A stretch of 64,000 nucleotides of DNA from Wurfbainia villosa (Eukaryota > Streptophyta > Magnoliopsida > Zingiberales > Zingiberaceae): NCBI GenBank assembly GCA_025175895.1, contig CM045998.1, positions 11,517,153 through 11,581,152 of the forward strand, given 5' to 3'. The translations under genes were made by a program, and so were the position numbers. The notes beneath the pieces were generated by a model. That model was not told the DNA's origin, ran no database searches, and worked only from the letters and a program-made list of their open reading frames with translations. How positions within the stretch are numbered: position 1 is the first letter of the stretch; each line of letters starts with the position of its first letter. Of this stretch, positions 21,005-32,272 are shown one piece after another.

Positions 21005-24000
21005 TGTAAAATACGGAAAAAAAAATTATATATGGATTAAATCCTTTAATTAATTGGGTTTAATTTGGCTTAATTAGTGGGCTAATGAGGTTGATTAGCT
21101 AGTTGGATTGAGTCCATTGGGCTGGTTTCGGATTGGGCTGGAATTGGGCTTGAACTGGATTGGGTTAGATCTAGGTTTGGTTGTGGTTGGACTTGAGTTA
21201 GCTCAAGTCGTTGATTGACCCTTAAAACCCTCTCGAACCCGATCCCAATTTTTTTTACAGCCGATTTCTTCCTCCTCTTTCCGATCGCGCGACACCTTCT
21301 TCTTCTCTCTCGCGACGCCGATTCCATCTCCCTTCTCACTCCGCGAGCTGCTGCCGTCGATGGTGGAAGATCCGGCTGGTGGGAGAGACGCCTTGCTCTC
21401 TACTCCCGATCTGTTCTTCATCGCGATCTCCACGCCGTCTTCTTCTCCGAGCAATCTTGCCGTCGATCTCAGCTCGTCGGCGTCCTTGGGAGAGCAACCC
21501 GGCAATGTCGCCGCCTAGATGAACTTCGATCAGAGGTCAGCGGGTTCCTAGCCTAGAGACCTCATCGATTCTTCCACTCCTCTTCCTTCGCGAGGCGGCT
21601 GCTGCCGACGCACTTGAGGTGGAGGATCGTGTCGCCGGAGGGGATCTCTGATTTCGAGTTTCCGAGCTTGATTCCGGTGAAGAGTCCTCAATGGGAGCCA
21701 AGGGTCGGCGGAGGAACTGCCAGGTCTCTGATCGTGAGTTGAATTTCACGATTCCTGCCGAGGATAGGTAAAGGTCTATCTTCTTCCTCTTGTGAGATGA
21801 GATCTCGATAGGGGTTTCTGATTTAGCTTGGATCGTTTTGGCAGTGGTGGAGCTCAGTTGTTCCAGGGAACAGGGGAGGTGGATGGCCGGCGGAGATCTA
21901 GAATCGGTAAGCTTTGTTATCTATTATGTCATCTGCTAATTGCTGTGTAGTATGTGGTGAGATTACGGCTGTGAACAAGGGTCTCAGTTGGTTTTGGTTT
22001 GAGGGAGGAAATAGATGGTGGCTGTAGATCAACTATGGCGATCGAAGGTTTTGTGATTTTGTGAGCTGAGGAGCAGAGTTGGGGATTCGTATTGATTTTG
22101 CTGTGTTGGTGGATCGAAGTTGAGGTAAAATTTGAATTGATCTATGGTTCGGTCAGATTGCTATTTGCTGCATAGTTTGTTATAGCGATTGAGATGTGGG
22201 ATGGGTTGTATGTGCTCTGTTGTGGAGCTACGAACGATGAGTTTGAATTGAGTTGGAAATTGGTTTGGTTATGGGCTGATTGAAGCTGTGGATGGAGAGG
22301 TAAGGATATGGATGCTTATAGTATTTACAGTTGATGTTGTAATCGATTGTTGATTATTAGTTGTGAACGTAGTAGATGTATGTACTTGCTAATTAAATTT
22401 GGTGGGTATGTTCATGATGTTAAGGTGTATCGGATTGGGATAGTCGAGTTTCTAACTTGTATTCGAGGAAAGAACGTGGATATAGAAATGTAGTAGTTAA
22501 CCTATATATTTGTTAGGTGTTAGAACTTAATTGTAGTTGCCATTATTGTGCAGGTTTGGGCTACGAGGCAGGTTCTCGGGCTAGAGGACTATTGTTACAG
22601 GATTCATATCAGGTGGGTAATATCTACCTGGTCTGGTAGTTTTGATCAAATTCTAGTGCATGAATTTGGATATATGTTTATACCTGTTTACCTTAAATCC
22701 ACTCTTATTTAATCATATGCTTGTACTGCCTTGACCTTTGAGATATATACTCTGTTACTCATTGATTATCTAGCACAGATAGGAACTATAAAACCTATTA
22801 TGTATTAGCTGATAGATGTTCAGTAAGTACATGTGGTTAGGGTTATCTTTGTGACTTCAGATTGGGTTACTGTATTACATCACTAGGGTTAGGTGATGGT
22901 TTGGATTATGGAGTCGATTGTTATATCATATCCGTATTAGTGGTGCATTTATGATGGATCTAGTTGTCTGTGTATAGATAAGTGTATGGTTGTCAGTATG
23001 TGACCATGGACTAGAGGTCCTAGCGTGATGGTATATCCATTAGGGATTGTGTGTCCGTGTATGGTTATATGGACGGTTGATTGTATATCGCTACTGACTA
23101 GAGGTCTTAGCGTGGTTGATTGTCAGATGAGTATGACTCTTTGTGCGATAGAGAGAGTCTTGTGGATCAGTAGTCCTCGTGATAATTCGACTTTTGTCGA
23201 CTGTGCCTCCCCTGATAGGGAGTGTGGCGAGGATACATGTATGGATCTATGCATCATTATATTACATGCATGCTGTTGACTGGGTCTCCCTTGTGGTTGA
23301 GACATGTCGTCAGTCATCCTGCCTCCCCGGCCACTCGGGGTAGTGGTTGCAGGTCGAGGGCGAGCATTATCACGTGTCGCTCTCGCCACTATGGATGGTG
23401 GTAGCCGAGACGCGCACTCGCCACCGCGCTGAAGTGGTAGTTAGCGCACTCACCCACTATGCATGCGGGTCGATGATGTGCGCTTGTCCCGGTGCGGTGC
23501 TCGCTCTACTCATGGGTAGGGACTGAGCGCTTAGTAGCACGGACCCCGTGGGTAGCATATAGCTCTACGGCGGCTAACTATTGTTTCATACTACCCAACC
23601 CTGGCCACCGAGAGTGGTGGCTACCGAGTCAATAGTTGTCATGTCGTGCCACCAGGCCACACCGGGTCGTGGTAGCGAGTTGGGTGCAGTACGACCACGC
23701 ATACGCATTCCGATATATATGTATGCATGTATTTGATATATGTTTTACATATACCGAGATGCGATTGATCGAGCCATGATCACGATGGTCAGTTTCATCA
23801 CGATACATGTCATTTGCATTTTATATAATCGTATGTGTTGAGTATGATATATGTGTTAGTCCGGTGATGTATGCATTTGATTAGCGTCGTATCGTAGTGT
23901 GGTATGGGTCGGGTTGTTGTACATTGATCATATCGCAATATATTATACGGGTTATGTTATTGTATATCCGCTCAGATGATATAGCTTATGGTGTTGCGAG

Positions 24001-24669
24001 CATCGACGCGTTAGTACATTACTTTATGTTGATTGATCGCTTTAGTATATACATCGAGTATGACTTTCATCAGAGTTACTTGTTATTAGATTTGGATATG
24101 ACTGTATGTCTATTGGACTCATGTTGTATACCTATAGATATTCACATGTATACTTGTAGATCTATCCTTATATGTTGTTCATGCACTTTCTATATATTAC
24201 CCCTGAGTTTATACTCACCACCCCGGGACCCTGGACTTCCTGTCGCCCAGATAACAGGTAGAAGATTCCTTGGACGTTCGGAGCTCCGCCAGCTGATCCC
24301 ATCTCACACCGGACGAATGGATATGTTTTCCGTGTTGTTGTCTCCTTACGGATTGTTGGTTTGGGTTTTTCCCTGTATTGTTTCCGTATTTGTGATATAC
24401 GGACATATTATATGTATTTGGTCTTTGATTCGATTTCTGTTATGATTCTTGTCGTGTCAAGTCACTCCGGAGTGCACAGTTGGTCTTTGTATCTTGTTGA
24501 TCTGTTTGTATTGTTTTCGCTGTGTTTAGTATGTTTGATATGTTGATATCTGTATATATCATATTGTTGTTGTGGGCCTACGGGCCTTGTATTAACCCGA
24601 TATGTTGCCATGTACAGGGGAGATGTCGTCCGTTTGCTTTTCGGCACGGCATACTCTCGGGGCGTGACA
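21005..24669. mobile_element. Probable solo LTR (3665 bp) inserted in TNPA-like copy
   Basis: The insert begins TGTAAAATAC and ends GGGCGTGACA, i.e. TG...CA, and is flanked by a 5-bp duplication TCATC (21000-21004 and 24670-24674). Comparison with the uninterrupted homologue at about 30615 confirms the empty site. No gag or pol motifs, primer site or polypurine tract were seen inside. The ends and the great length fit a solo LTR of a Ty3/gypsy chromovirus (Tekay/Del-like), which have multi-kb LTRs; that lineage is an inference. Confidence 0.75.
21240..21650. other. GC-rich segment within the solo LTR
   Basis: A locally GC-rich block, following a polypyrimidine/T run, with ORFs open on both strands but of low-complexity Arg/Ser/Leu composition. 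I read these as compositional ORFs and the block as promoter-proximal/R-region LTR sequence, not a gene. Confidence 0.4.
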
Positions 24670-25010
24670 TCATCCTATGAAAAAACATACAATTAACAGT
24701 TAATACAACAAATAAATGGTTAAATCAAAGAGGTAATAAAATTTAGATATTTACATCTATAATTTTGGATCGAGTATCAACAAAAGAGTCATCCTTTCTT
24801 AGATGTGTACTATGAAATAATTCTCATGAATTGGATGGCCTTTGTAAAGTTTCTTCCTGCATAATACAATCAAATAAATAAAAATACCACAGTTCATTGA
24901 TAATTATAAATAAGCAATATTCCGTAAACATATTAATAGGTACTCACATTGTCAACATTAAATGTCATGAGAATTATAACAACATTAAAGATCATTGAAA
25001 TGAAGCAATT

Positions 25011-25866
25011 ATTAAATATTGAAAGAGATATCTCTTCATCTCTTGCAATTACAAGCATCGAAGGCAGGCTACTGTGGTGTTTCGCCTGAACGACCATAAT
25101 AGTTGTTCAGTCAAATATTGATGGCAAGTTGGAACGGACACGCTAGGGTAAAGGGCACAACGGCCGTTCGTTCATATTTGTATAAAATCAACATCTGGGA
25201 GATGAGCAAGGAGGTGAGAGAATCAATCAAGTAACTTATGCTGCTGTGCTATTTTACTTCCTGATTTCTTCTCCTTTGGTTTTCTGTTTCCTTCTTTTCT
25301 TTCGAATATTGGAAGTCTGATTATCGGAGGGCAGGAAAAATCATCTGCAAGAACAATCTTCTTCCTGAACACATGCTGGATCGCCGATCTGAATAACTGT
25401 AGACCCAAATAATTGTCAACCCATTAAAGAAGACCGACCCGACGTGCCAACCAATTTATGTAGAGACTTGGGCAGCTCGTTAAAGGGAAAAGTCTGTCTG
25501 AAAGTTCACCTGTTGAAGCTCATTCAAAGCCCATTCAGAAGAACTTCAGAGAGTCCAACCCACCCAATGATCTCAAACCGGATGAATCCCCAAACCATGG
25601 GTGCGGTCCATTCCTAGCCAGATCACGAGCCTCCCTCATGGCCATGCTACAATGTCATTGTCTGTCAACTATCTGCGGTGTGGGATCAAGGATCATATTT
25701 TTTGAAGAGCAAATAATAAATCCTCATACTCTTTTTAGGTCTCTAAAAATTGCTAAATCGTTATCCTCCTTCCAACAACGATCTTGCCCACACAATCTCT
25801 TTCTCCTCATGTGCGCAACGCAACGATTTTCCCCATCGATTTGCCAAAATGAACAACGAACCTCCC
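25011..25866. other. Intergenic, no supported gene
   Basis: Begins where similarity to the other TNPA copy stops. A short minus frame at 25408-25223 has no domain. It could include the 3' UTR of the small gene at 25867-26228. Confidence 0.4.
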
Positions 25867-26228
25867 TCACTCACTCTGCTCCTTCAAGTGAAGCCCTTAT
25901 GACGTGAATTTGTAAAGCGAAGAATAATAGGCAGACGGAGCATGCGCTTACCTTCTCCTGCGACCACGAAAGGATCACCCTGTTCTAAGGAAGCCTCTGG
26001 CACACTCTTACTCTCCCAAGGTAAATCCGCTCTTAATGAACGAACAATAGTATTTTTAAAGATAAAAGTCGAGAATAAATTTAAAAAAAAATGCAAACGA
26101 GATCATACACCTCGAGAGCGAAAATGAGCGACGAGCCGCCAATGATATGTCCGTACCAGATCGGGAGAAGTTTCCGGCGCCACCACCAGCAGACATTGTC
26201 CGTAGTTCATAGGCGTTTCTTCCGCCAT
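25867..26228 (-). CDS. Possible small three-exon host gene, 74 aa, unknown function
   Basis: Minus strand. Exon 1 runs from ATG at 26228 to 26111 (39 codons plus one base) and ends in a GT donor. Exon 2 is 26029-25952 with an AG acceptor and a GTAAGC donor. Exon 3 is 25895-25867 with an AG acceptor and TGA stop. Both introns are phase 1, and joining gives an unbroken frame that starts MAEETPMNYGQCLLVV and contains PETSPDLVRTYHWRL. Base composition is less AT-rich than around it. I recognise no family. It could be a real short gene, a 5' fragment of a longer one, or a pseudogene; splice consistency is the only support. Confidence 0.4.
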
Positions 26229-26275
26229 GCCGAATGCCCTAGGTGCGCTGCGCGTAACCGTGAATGACTCGAGCA

Positions 26276-26646
26276 AAATTTACTAGATTTAACCCGTAGG
26301 GAGCAAAATGATCTGCTCCCCATTTTAATTATATGTGATGCGTTATTGTCTATTATTTTGGGGATCGAGTGAGGGTTTTTTTGGTGGAGCCCACAAATGA
26401 CTCAACACATATTGGCCGACCTTTTGGAATGTCAATGCAATTCTTCAAACCCTAGATGCTTTAAATTTACTAGATTTAACCCGTAGGGAGCAAAATGATC
26501 TGCTCCCCATTTTAATTATATGTGATGCGTTATTGTCTATTATTTTGGGGATCGAGTGAGGGTTTTTTTGGTGGAGCCCACAAATGACTCAACACATATT
26601 GGCCGACCTTTTGGAATGTCAATGCAATTCTTCAAACCCTAGATGC
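26276..26646. repeat. 184-bp tandem duplication
   Basis: 26276-26459 and 26463-26646 appear identical by eye over 184 bp, separated by TTT. The unit lies 50-420 bp upstream of the ATG of the possible gene at 26228, so it duplicates what would be its promoter. There are no transposon ends. The identity implies a very recent duplication or an assembly artefact. Confidence 0.9.
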
Positions 26647-28101
26647 CAAAACAAAACTTCAACTGGGATTCCACATTTACCCCACCACGATAAGCGTTAT
26701 TTTTTTTAAGGGGCATTTTGAATATTTTATTAATTTCCACAACCTTCCCAACCCCGCTCTCTGGGACTGGAAGAATACTCAGAACAGTCGTCCACTTCCC
26801 TTGGTCATTTTTAGAGCCGTTTAATTTAAGTGAATTCATCGGATTAATCGTCCAACTAAACAATTTAAATGAATTGAATTGAAATTTTATTAATTTATCA
26901 TCTGATCTGATAAATTTAAACGGATCAATTTGTATGAAGTATTATCAATTTGATTAATTGTTTTAAGACTAGACATCCCATGGCGAACTTGAACTTGAAT
27001 TGACTCGTAGATTGAAAATATTAAAAATCCTTCTCTCTCGTAAAATATTTTTAATTTGTCCGTAAATTTATTGTATTAAGCAAACTTGAGTTAATTTATT
27101 ATATACGACTAATAAAAAATTAATGTCTCTAATTGAACTTTTATTTTATCCGAATGAAATTATTTTGGTTACGTTAACATAACCCTTTAAAATAATGTTT
27201 TTAGAGAAATTGACAGAATAATTTTAGAGATTATTTTTTTATTTTTTTGATAGTCCGTGGGACGTGGATTGATCATCTAATTCGTAATTTATTTTGAATT
27301 GAATTAGAGATTTTTCAATCCATCGGGATGACAAATATGTTCGTCATTTTTCATTAAATATTAAATTTATAATGAGTTGGCTCGCCTCATTATGTGTAGT
27401 CTGTTTAACGGCTCTAATCATTTCAATGGCAAAGCATCTGATTCCTTCCCTTAACTTGTTCTCTCGTCGAAAAGATCATCCCTCCTTCCAAGTGCAACGC
27501 CGAGATCCTCGTCCCAAAGAAGACGAACAACATGATCATAATGGAGTCTTGATTTTGTTCTTTGGTTCAGATGGATTAAGCCTTGATCTTTATTTGGAAA
27601 TTATGTACATTGCTTTTATTTTATGCCTAAAGCATGTAAGTTTGCTCCTTATGGTTTAGATGTTGAATCGGTCAAGTTCAGAGTTTCTGGCTTATATTCA
27701 AGTTTTAGTTTATCAAAATTTTCCTTTTGGTCATTATCTAAGCGGTGGACAAAGTATAAAAGGTTCAGTTTCTTTTCTTAGTCGAAACAAATTTTGGGGC
27801 GTAAAGGTGGATGTTTCTATTTTGTGATTTATGCTAGGAAGGTTTTGTCAGAGTGATGAATTTGGTCACGAGGGTCCACATTTTTTGTGTTGCTGCTGCT
27901 GTTAATCCAAATTGACTCACTGTTTATGTTTCATACTCCTTATGTTTATACTTTGGATGCAGTAAAAGAGTGTTGTCCATTTTTACAAAGTAGTATAATT
28001 GTAGATATCTCACTGAATTAGAATAAGGGGTGATATTTTGGCAACGGTATAAAATATTAAAATAACTTGGAGCCGGGGCGCACATTTTATCCTTTATCAC
28101 T
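26647..28101. other. AT-rich intergenic with one weak coding candidate
   Basis: Mostly AT-rich. A plus frame at 27426-27659 starts MAKHLIPSLNLFSRRKDH and is locally less AT-rich. It could be a first exon, but no splice partner or family is visible, so I do not call a gene. Confidence 0.3.
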
Positions 28102-28477
28102 CACTACAACATAAAGGCAAAATAATAACAGAATTAGCGACCGAATAAAATTCGGTCGCTAATTAATGACCAATTAGCGACCGAAATCTAAATTATGTCG
28201 CTAATTAGCGACCGAATTGATATCGGTCGCTAATTAGCGACGGAATAAATTTTCGGTCGCTAATTAGCGACCGAATTTGTAATCGGTCGCTGATTAGCGA
28301 CCGAAAATTTATTCGGTCGGTAATTACCGACCGAATTTATTTTTCGGTCGGTAATTACCGACCGAATTAATGTCGGTCGCTAAAATAGCGACCGAAACTT
28401 ATTCGGTCGCTAATTACCGACCGAAAACTTATTCGGTCACTAATTCTGTGATTTTTTTTTGGCTTCCTATTGTAGTG
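28102..28477. repeat. Left subterminal array, itself bounded by two CACTA ends
   Basis: It starts CACTACAAC at 28102 and ends TTGTAGTG at 28477, so this 376-bp block looks like a complete miniature CACTA element, densely filled with inverted GCGACCGAA/TTCGGTCGC boxes. Its right flank is ACG, not the ACT found on the left. The duplication therefore supports the larger 28102-37638 unit instead. Confidence 0.8.
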
Positions 28478-28991
28478 ACGTGTACAAGCAGTTGAGTTTG
28501 TAGAAAGGTTCAGTTGGTTCTCAACTTGTTTTGTAGTTTGGATCTGACCCGTCGAACCTGTATGTAGGATCACAATTTTAATATAGAAGTTAATAGAAAT
28601 GGCCAATCTTACATATCAAAGAAGTGTGATATCTTGAGAATTTCATTTTACCCCTATACTTTGCTCCATTTTTCAAGATTGCCCTAAATTTACACTGAAT
28701 GGATTGTTGAAATAACCTAGTTGTTAATGTCTGTTATCTTTAGGGCACAAGCTGAATTATAATCTCTTTATATTGTTGGAGTTATAAACCCGTGTTATTA
28801 CAACTAGTTTTAAAACTAGAAGCCCTAAAATCATTGTGTTGACATTTCATTCCACATCCAGATCATGCATCCAACGTTCAAAATGTTTAATTGTACTTCC
28901 ATATACTGGTACAACCAGAGCCGTGGCAAAAAGAAGAAAAAAAAAATTATGATACTTGAACATTCATTTTTTTCCTTGAATAATGTCTTTG
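28478..28991. other. Non-coding segment between CACTA end and receptor exon
   Basis: No open frame and no domain. It may be the downstream intron of the captured receptor gene; a receiver domain was looked for on minus and not found. Confidence 0.4.
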
Positions 28992-29613
28992 ACTCAGTCG
29001 AGGGACGTAGGCCGAGTAACGAAGGCTAAGGCAACGGAAGGAAGCTCGCGAACAGACATGTAAGTTGATTTACCTGCACAATTTTTTTTACACATGCTGA
29101 AGCTGAAACCCATGTTAAACCCCTCCCTGCAAGGCTTTCTGTTGAACTGAGGTAATGTGTTTGAATACAGGCCAAATGATTGTGTGATTGTAATCTCAAA
29201 CTTCAGGAAGGTATACACATTTGTTACTCTTGATTTCCAAATCCCTCTTCCGTCTTCCCAATCTGCTAGTTCTGAATCACTCTTCACACAAAAAGTCAAA
29301 CATCCACCATTGAATCCATTTAGCAAACCATCAATTATATGTAATAAAACATGAAGAATCCGCCTCTCATCACCAATAGCCTGGCCAAGCACCATATTCT
29401 CAGCCAGAAATTCAAAACCAAAGCCCCTACTATCACAAAGACACCTAGCAACACAAGTAGTTTCCTTGATCAGTGATTGTAGTTGGAATGGCTTAAATTC
29501 CAATGTAAAGTGTTCCCTGTTAATCACCATGACATCATTGATCAAAGTAGAAACCACATTACCCGTTTTTGCCATAGCATTCACTGTCAGCCTCTGTTCA
29601 AGAGACAAATTTG
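28992..29613 (-). pseudogene. Ethylene receptor (ETR2/EIN4-like, subfamily II) exon fragment inside CACTA element
   Basis: A minus-strand frame with no stop for about 205 codons, from an AG splice acceptor (near 29614) to a TGA at about 28991-28993. It reads NLSLEQRLTVNAMAKTG, then FKPFQLQSLIKE, VARCLC, VLGQAIGDERRILHVLLHI and a final GFSFSMCKKN. This is the histidine-kinase-like domain of ETR2/EIN4-type receptors: the segment after the H box, the IGDERR block and the C-terminal FGxCKK block. The sensor, GAF and receiver domains are absent. Normal receptors sit in the ER membrane and inhibit ethylene signalling via CTR1; this fragment has no membrane part. It lies 0.6 kb downstream of the TNPA-like gene in the same orientation. 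Confidence 0.8.
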
Positions 29614-30217
29614 CTTGTTAATTATCTGCCCTGATGAGTCTATAATTAAATGTCTTTACTATCACTTGTATGTATACAGACAGCATTCTCAAGAACAATA
29701 TAAGCTTGGATTAAAGACAACACAATGTCGGTCTACATCACAAGTATGGAGTTCAAATGAACAATATATGTTCAAATTAATACTATAGCAATAGCTTTGG
29801 ATTAAACTGGAAGCTTATTCAGATCATTTGATGCTAAATAGAATCTATTAAGAACATAGAGGCAGGCCCCTTTCAAGAGCTTAAACTTTGGGATAAGTAG
29901 CCTTCTAATCAAGCCTAAACAGTATAAAAGAAATAAATGAAAGGTCTTCTTAATGGTAAAAAATCTGCGAATGGATGCAAGCTATGGTTTAGAATGAAAT
30001 TGTAAACACAACCCATTTTGTCAATTTTGAGATGAGCAACTCTACATAATAAGGAAACTCAATAAACCAAAACAATATATAGATGAGATTGTAAATTGAT
30101 GATCATCCAACAACAATAGCTGGTAGTGTACCATTACATGCATTCTTAAGAGGGAAATACAAAATACAACAAATGGAATACCACAAAATGATCAAACATA
30201 CAGTTTTCATAATCGAT
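29614..30217. other. Intron-like and 3' flank between receptor exon and TNPA gene
   Basis: AT-rich and without coding signal. The first part reads on minus as an intron ending at the receptor exon's acceptor; the part from about 30060 is shared with the 20290-20600 copy. Confidence 0.45.
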
Positions 30218-31618
30218 CTACTCATCGGGAGCTCTAGGGTCTTGAGTCTCCTGGGAATTAAAACCATGAGGAGTTGGAAAAGCAGAAGGATTTGTTAACG
30301 AATGAGACATCTCAAAACGTTCAAAAAATTGTTGCATCGCCTGCTCTAATGTCGTCACCCGGTCTCTTAATGCTGCATTCTCCTCCTCTAATGCTTGAAA
30401 TCTTAAAGATGAAGAATCCGAACGGCCCTTACTTTTAGATGTGCACATCTGATGATCAAACATAACCTTTGCTTGGGAACCAAGACCGTAGACAGAGTTT
30501 TTTTTTGCCCCACCAACAACATCATAATATATTTCATTAATTTCGTCATGTGATGGAGTATGTGGCTCCCCCCCATCTATAGTTGGTTGAGACGCTAGTG
30601 TTATTCTAGCTTTCATATCATCCTATGAAAAAACATACAATTAACAGTTAATACAACAAATAAATGGTTAAATCAAAGAGGTAATAAAAATTAGATATTT
30701 ACATCTATAATTTTGGATCGAGTATCAACAAATGAGCCATCCTTTCTTAAATGTGTACTACGAAATAACTCCCATGAATTGGATGGCCTTTGTAAAGTTT
30801 CTTCCTGCATAATAAAATTAAGTGTCATGGGAAATATAACAACATTAAGGATCATTGAAACGAAGCAATTATTCAATATTGACAACTACTACTCTCTATC
30901 ATAATTATAAGATATATAGACACATGATATAAATATTCATTGGGGTAAAGGAAAACTAATAACTAATTTTTGTAAACTCACCAAGTCTATTGCATGCTCT
31001 ACATTAGAGCGTGATCCAGAAGTATGTTTTGAGACTCCTGTACCTGGGCCAGCAATCTCAGAATTTCTGTTATTTTGAGCAATTATTGAATTTTTTTTCC
31101 ATTCATCTCTACTCCAAATGGTTTTCCAAGAATTCCATACATCGTCTGGTACATGTGATGGTTTTGATTCAAGTTTTCTCCAGCTATATAATAGATCCTT
31201 GTATTGTTTTTGGCAATACAAGTTCCATATTGCTTTAAATTCAATCTCATGACCCGGCTCCCAAATATATTTTTCCAGAATAAGTAACAGTTTGTTGAAA
31301 ATTAGTATAAGGATATATTATCTGATATAAAAAATAAATTCAATATTTACCAGAAACTCTTTATAATAGAACTCTTTCATTTCAGAATCTACATGTTTCC
31401 ATGTATAACCATCACTGCATTGTCGTTCTTTAAATTTATCAGTAATATATGCCGATACACCATGCCCATTTGGAGTAAATCTACAAGAAAAAATCACTTG
31501 TTGATTTGGACTAAATTATATGACAAAGAAGTTTTAATAACATAAATTAAACAACTTACTTATTGCCAATAATTCGAAGCATTATTTGACTATTATATGT
31601 CGATGTCTGATCTGCCAT
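30218..31618 (-). CDS. TNPA-like CACTA protein (transposase_24 family), multi-exon
   Basis: Minus strand. Exon 1: 31618-31560, starting MADQTSTYNSQIM and ending before GTAAGT. Exon 2: about 31483-31352, with FTPNGHGVSAYITDKFKERQ. Exon 3: about 31280-30985, with YSWRKLESKPSHVPDDVW and ending near SRSNVEHAI. Exon 4: about 30808-30710, with GSFVDTRSKI. Exon 5: about 30620-30218, with a coiled coil and the stop after RAPDE. The domain order matches plant transposase_24 (Ptta/En/Spm). I see no stop in the exons, so it may encode a full product. By analogy to maize TNPA it would bind the GCGACCGAA-type boxes; that is inferred. Confidence 0.7.
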
Positions 31619-31739
31619 TATATTATCTACAAAACTCATAAATATTATCAGCAAACTGTTGTATGTTATAAATCAGTTTGAAAACATACAATTTAATCTT
31701 ACACTAATCACAATCATAGCCAATAATCACAAACATACC

Positions 31740-32060
31740 CTCACATCCACACAATTAGACCATTGTGGCGGGTGTGGTTATCACGGCGCTGCCGGACATG
31801 CATGTCGTGGTGCTGCCGCTGCATTGCATCGTCGCACTGGCCGGCCGCAGAGTCGTCTGGTCGGCCGCTGCTGCCGTCGCCGCTGCCGCTGGCCGCCGCG
31901 CTGCTGCCGGGCCGCGGCTGCTGGGCCACCGTTACTGGCCGCGTCTGCCGCCGCCAGCCACGCAAGGCCGCCGCTGGCCGCCGCCGCCAGCCGCGCTCGC
32001 CGCGACGGCGGTAGTCGCTTGCCGCTCGGCCCGTAGCCGCCGCTGCGGCAAGAGGAAAGG
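31740..32060. other. GC-rich block in the divergent TNPA/TNP2 promoter region
   Basis: About 300 bp of very GC-rich, CGCC/GCCG-rich sequence in an otherwise AT-rich element. Ala/Arg/Pro/Gly ORFs are open in several frames at once, which argues for composition rather than coding. It may be a CpG-rich promoter region or a captured low-complexity host segment. Confidence 0.5.
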
Positions 32061-32105
32061 GTAAAGTAAAAGTGAAAAAGGGGAAAGTAAAAAGTTAAAA
32101 AACTT

Positions 32106-32272
32106 ACCGTGAAAAGGGAATCAGCGACGGATAGAATCTATCGCTGATCAGCGACGGATCCATTGATCCGTCGCTGATCAGCGACGGATTTAATCATTCC
32201 GTCGCTGATCAGCGATGGATTCATCGATCCGTCGCTGATCAGCGACGGAACTAATCGTTCCGTCGCTGATTT
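32106..32272. repeat. Internal cluster of GCGACGGA boxes between the divergent genes
   Basis: Eight to ten copies of AGCGACGGAT or its inverse TCCGTCGCTGA in alternating orientation, forming TGATCAGCGACGG palindromes. They resemble the terminal boxes, but the core is GCGACGGA where the termini of this element use GCGACCGA. The cluster lies midway between the starts of the TNPA-like and TNP2 genes. Confidence 0.85.

Larger units (their letters stand above)
20600..25010 (-). pseudogene. TNPA-like CACTA gene copy, split by a 3.7-kb insertion
   Basis: The final exon (20998-20600, minus) encodes a coiled-coil protein end with ALEEENVALRDRVTTLEQ and is nearly identical to the last exon at 30616-30218. 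The upstream exon (about 24785-24740, with GSFVDTRSKI-type coding) and intron lie at 24670-25010, beyond an insertion at 21005-24669. Joining the flanks at the TCATC duplication restores colinearity with 30600-30850. Exons further upstream are absent, so the gene is a fragment. Family: plant transposase_24 (Ptta/En/Spm), a DNA-binding accessory protein. Confidence 0.8.

Noticed and set aside
23897..24445. A 182-codon hydrophobic ORF
   Set aside because: Lies inside the probable solo LTR, has no domain and is explained by T-rich composition.
28102..28477. CRISPR-like array of short repeats
   Set aside because: The regular boxes alternate in orientation and lie at transposon ends with no spacers of constant length; they are CACTA subterminal repeats. 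The same applies to 18814-19366 and 37290-37638.
31763..32064. Long overlapping Ala/Arg/Pro-rich ORFs in the GC-rich block
   Set aside because: Open in several frames and on both strands with low-complexity products, which is what GC-rich sequence gives by chance.
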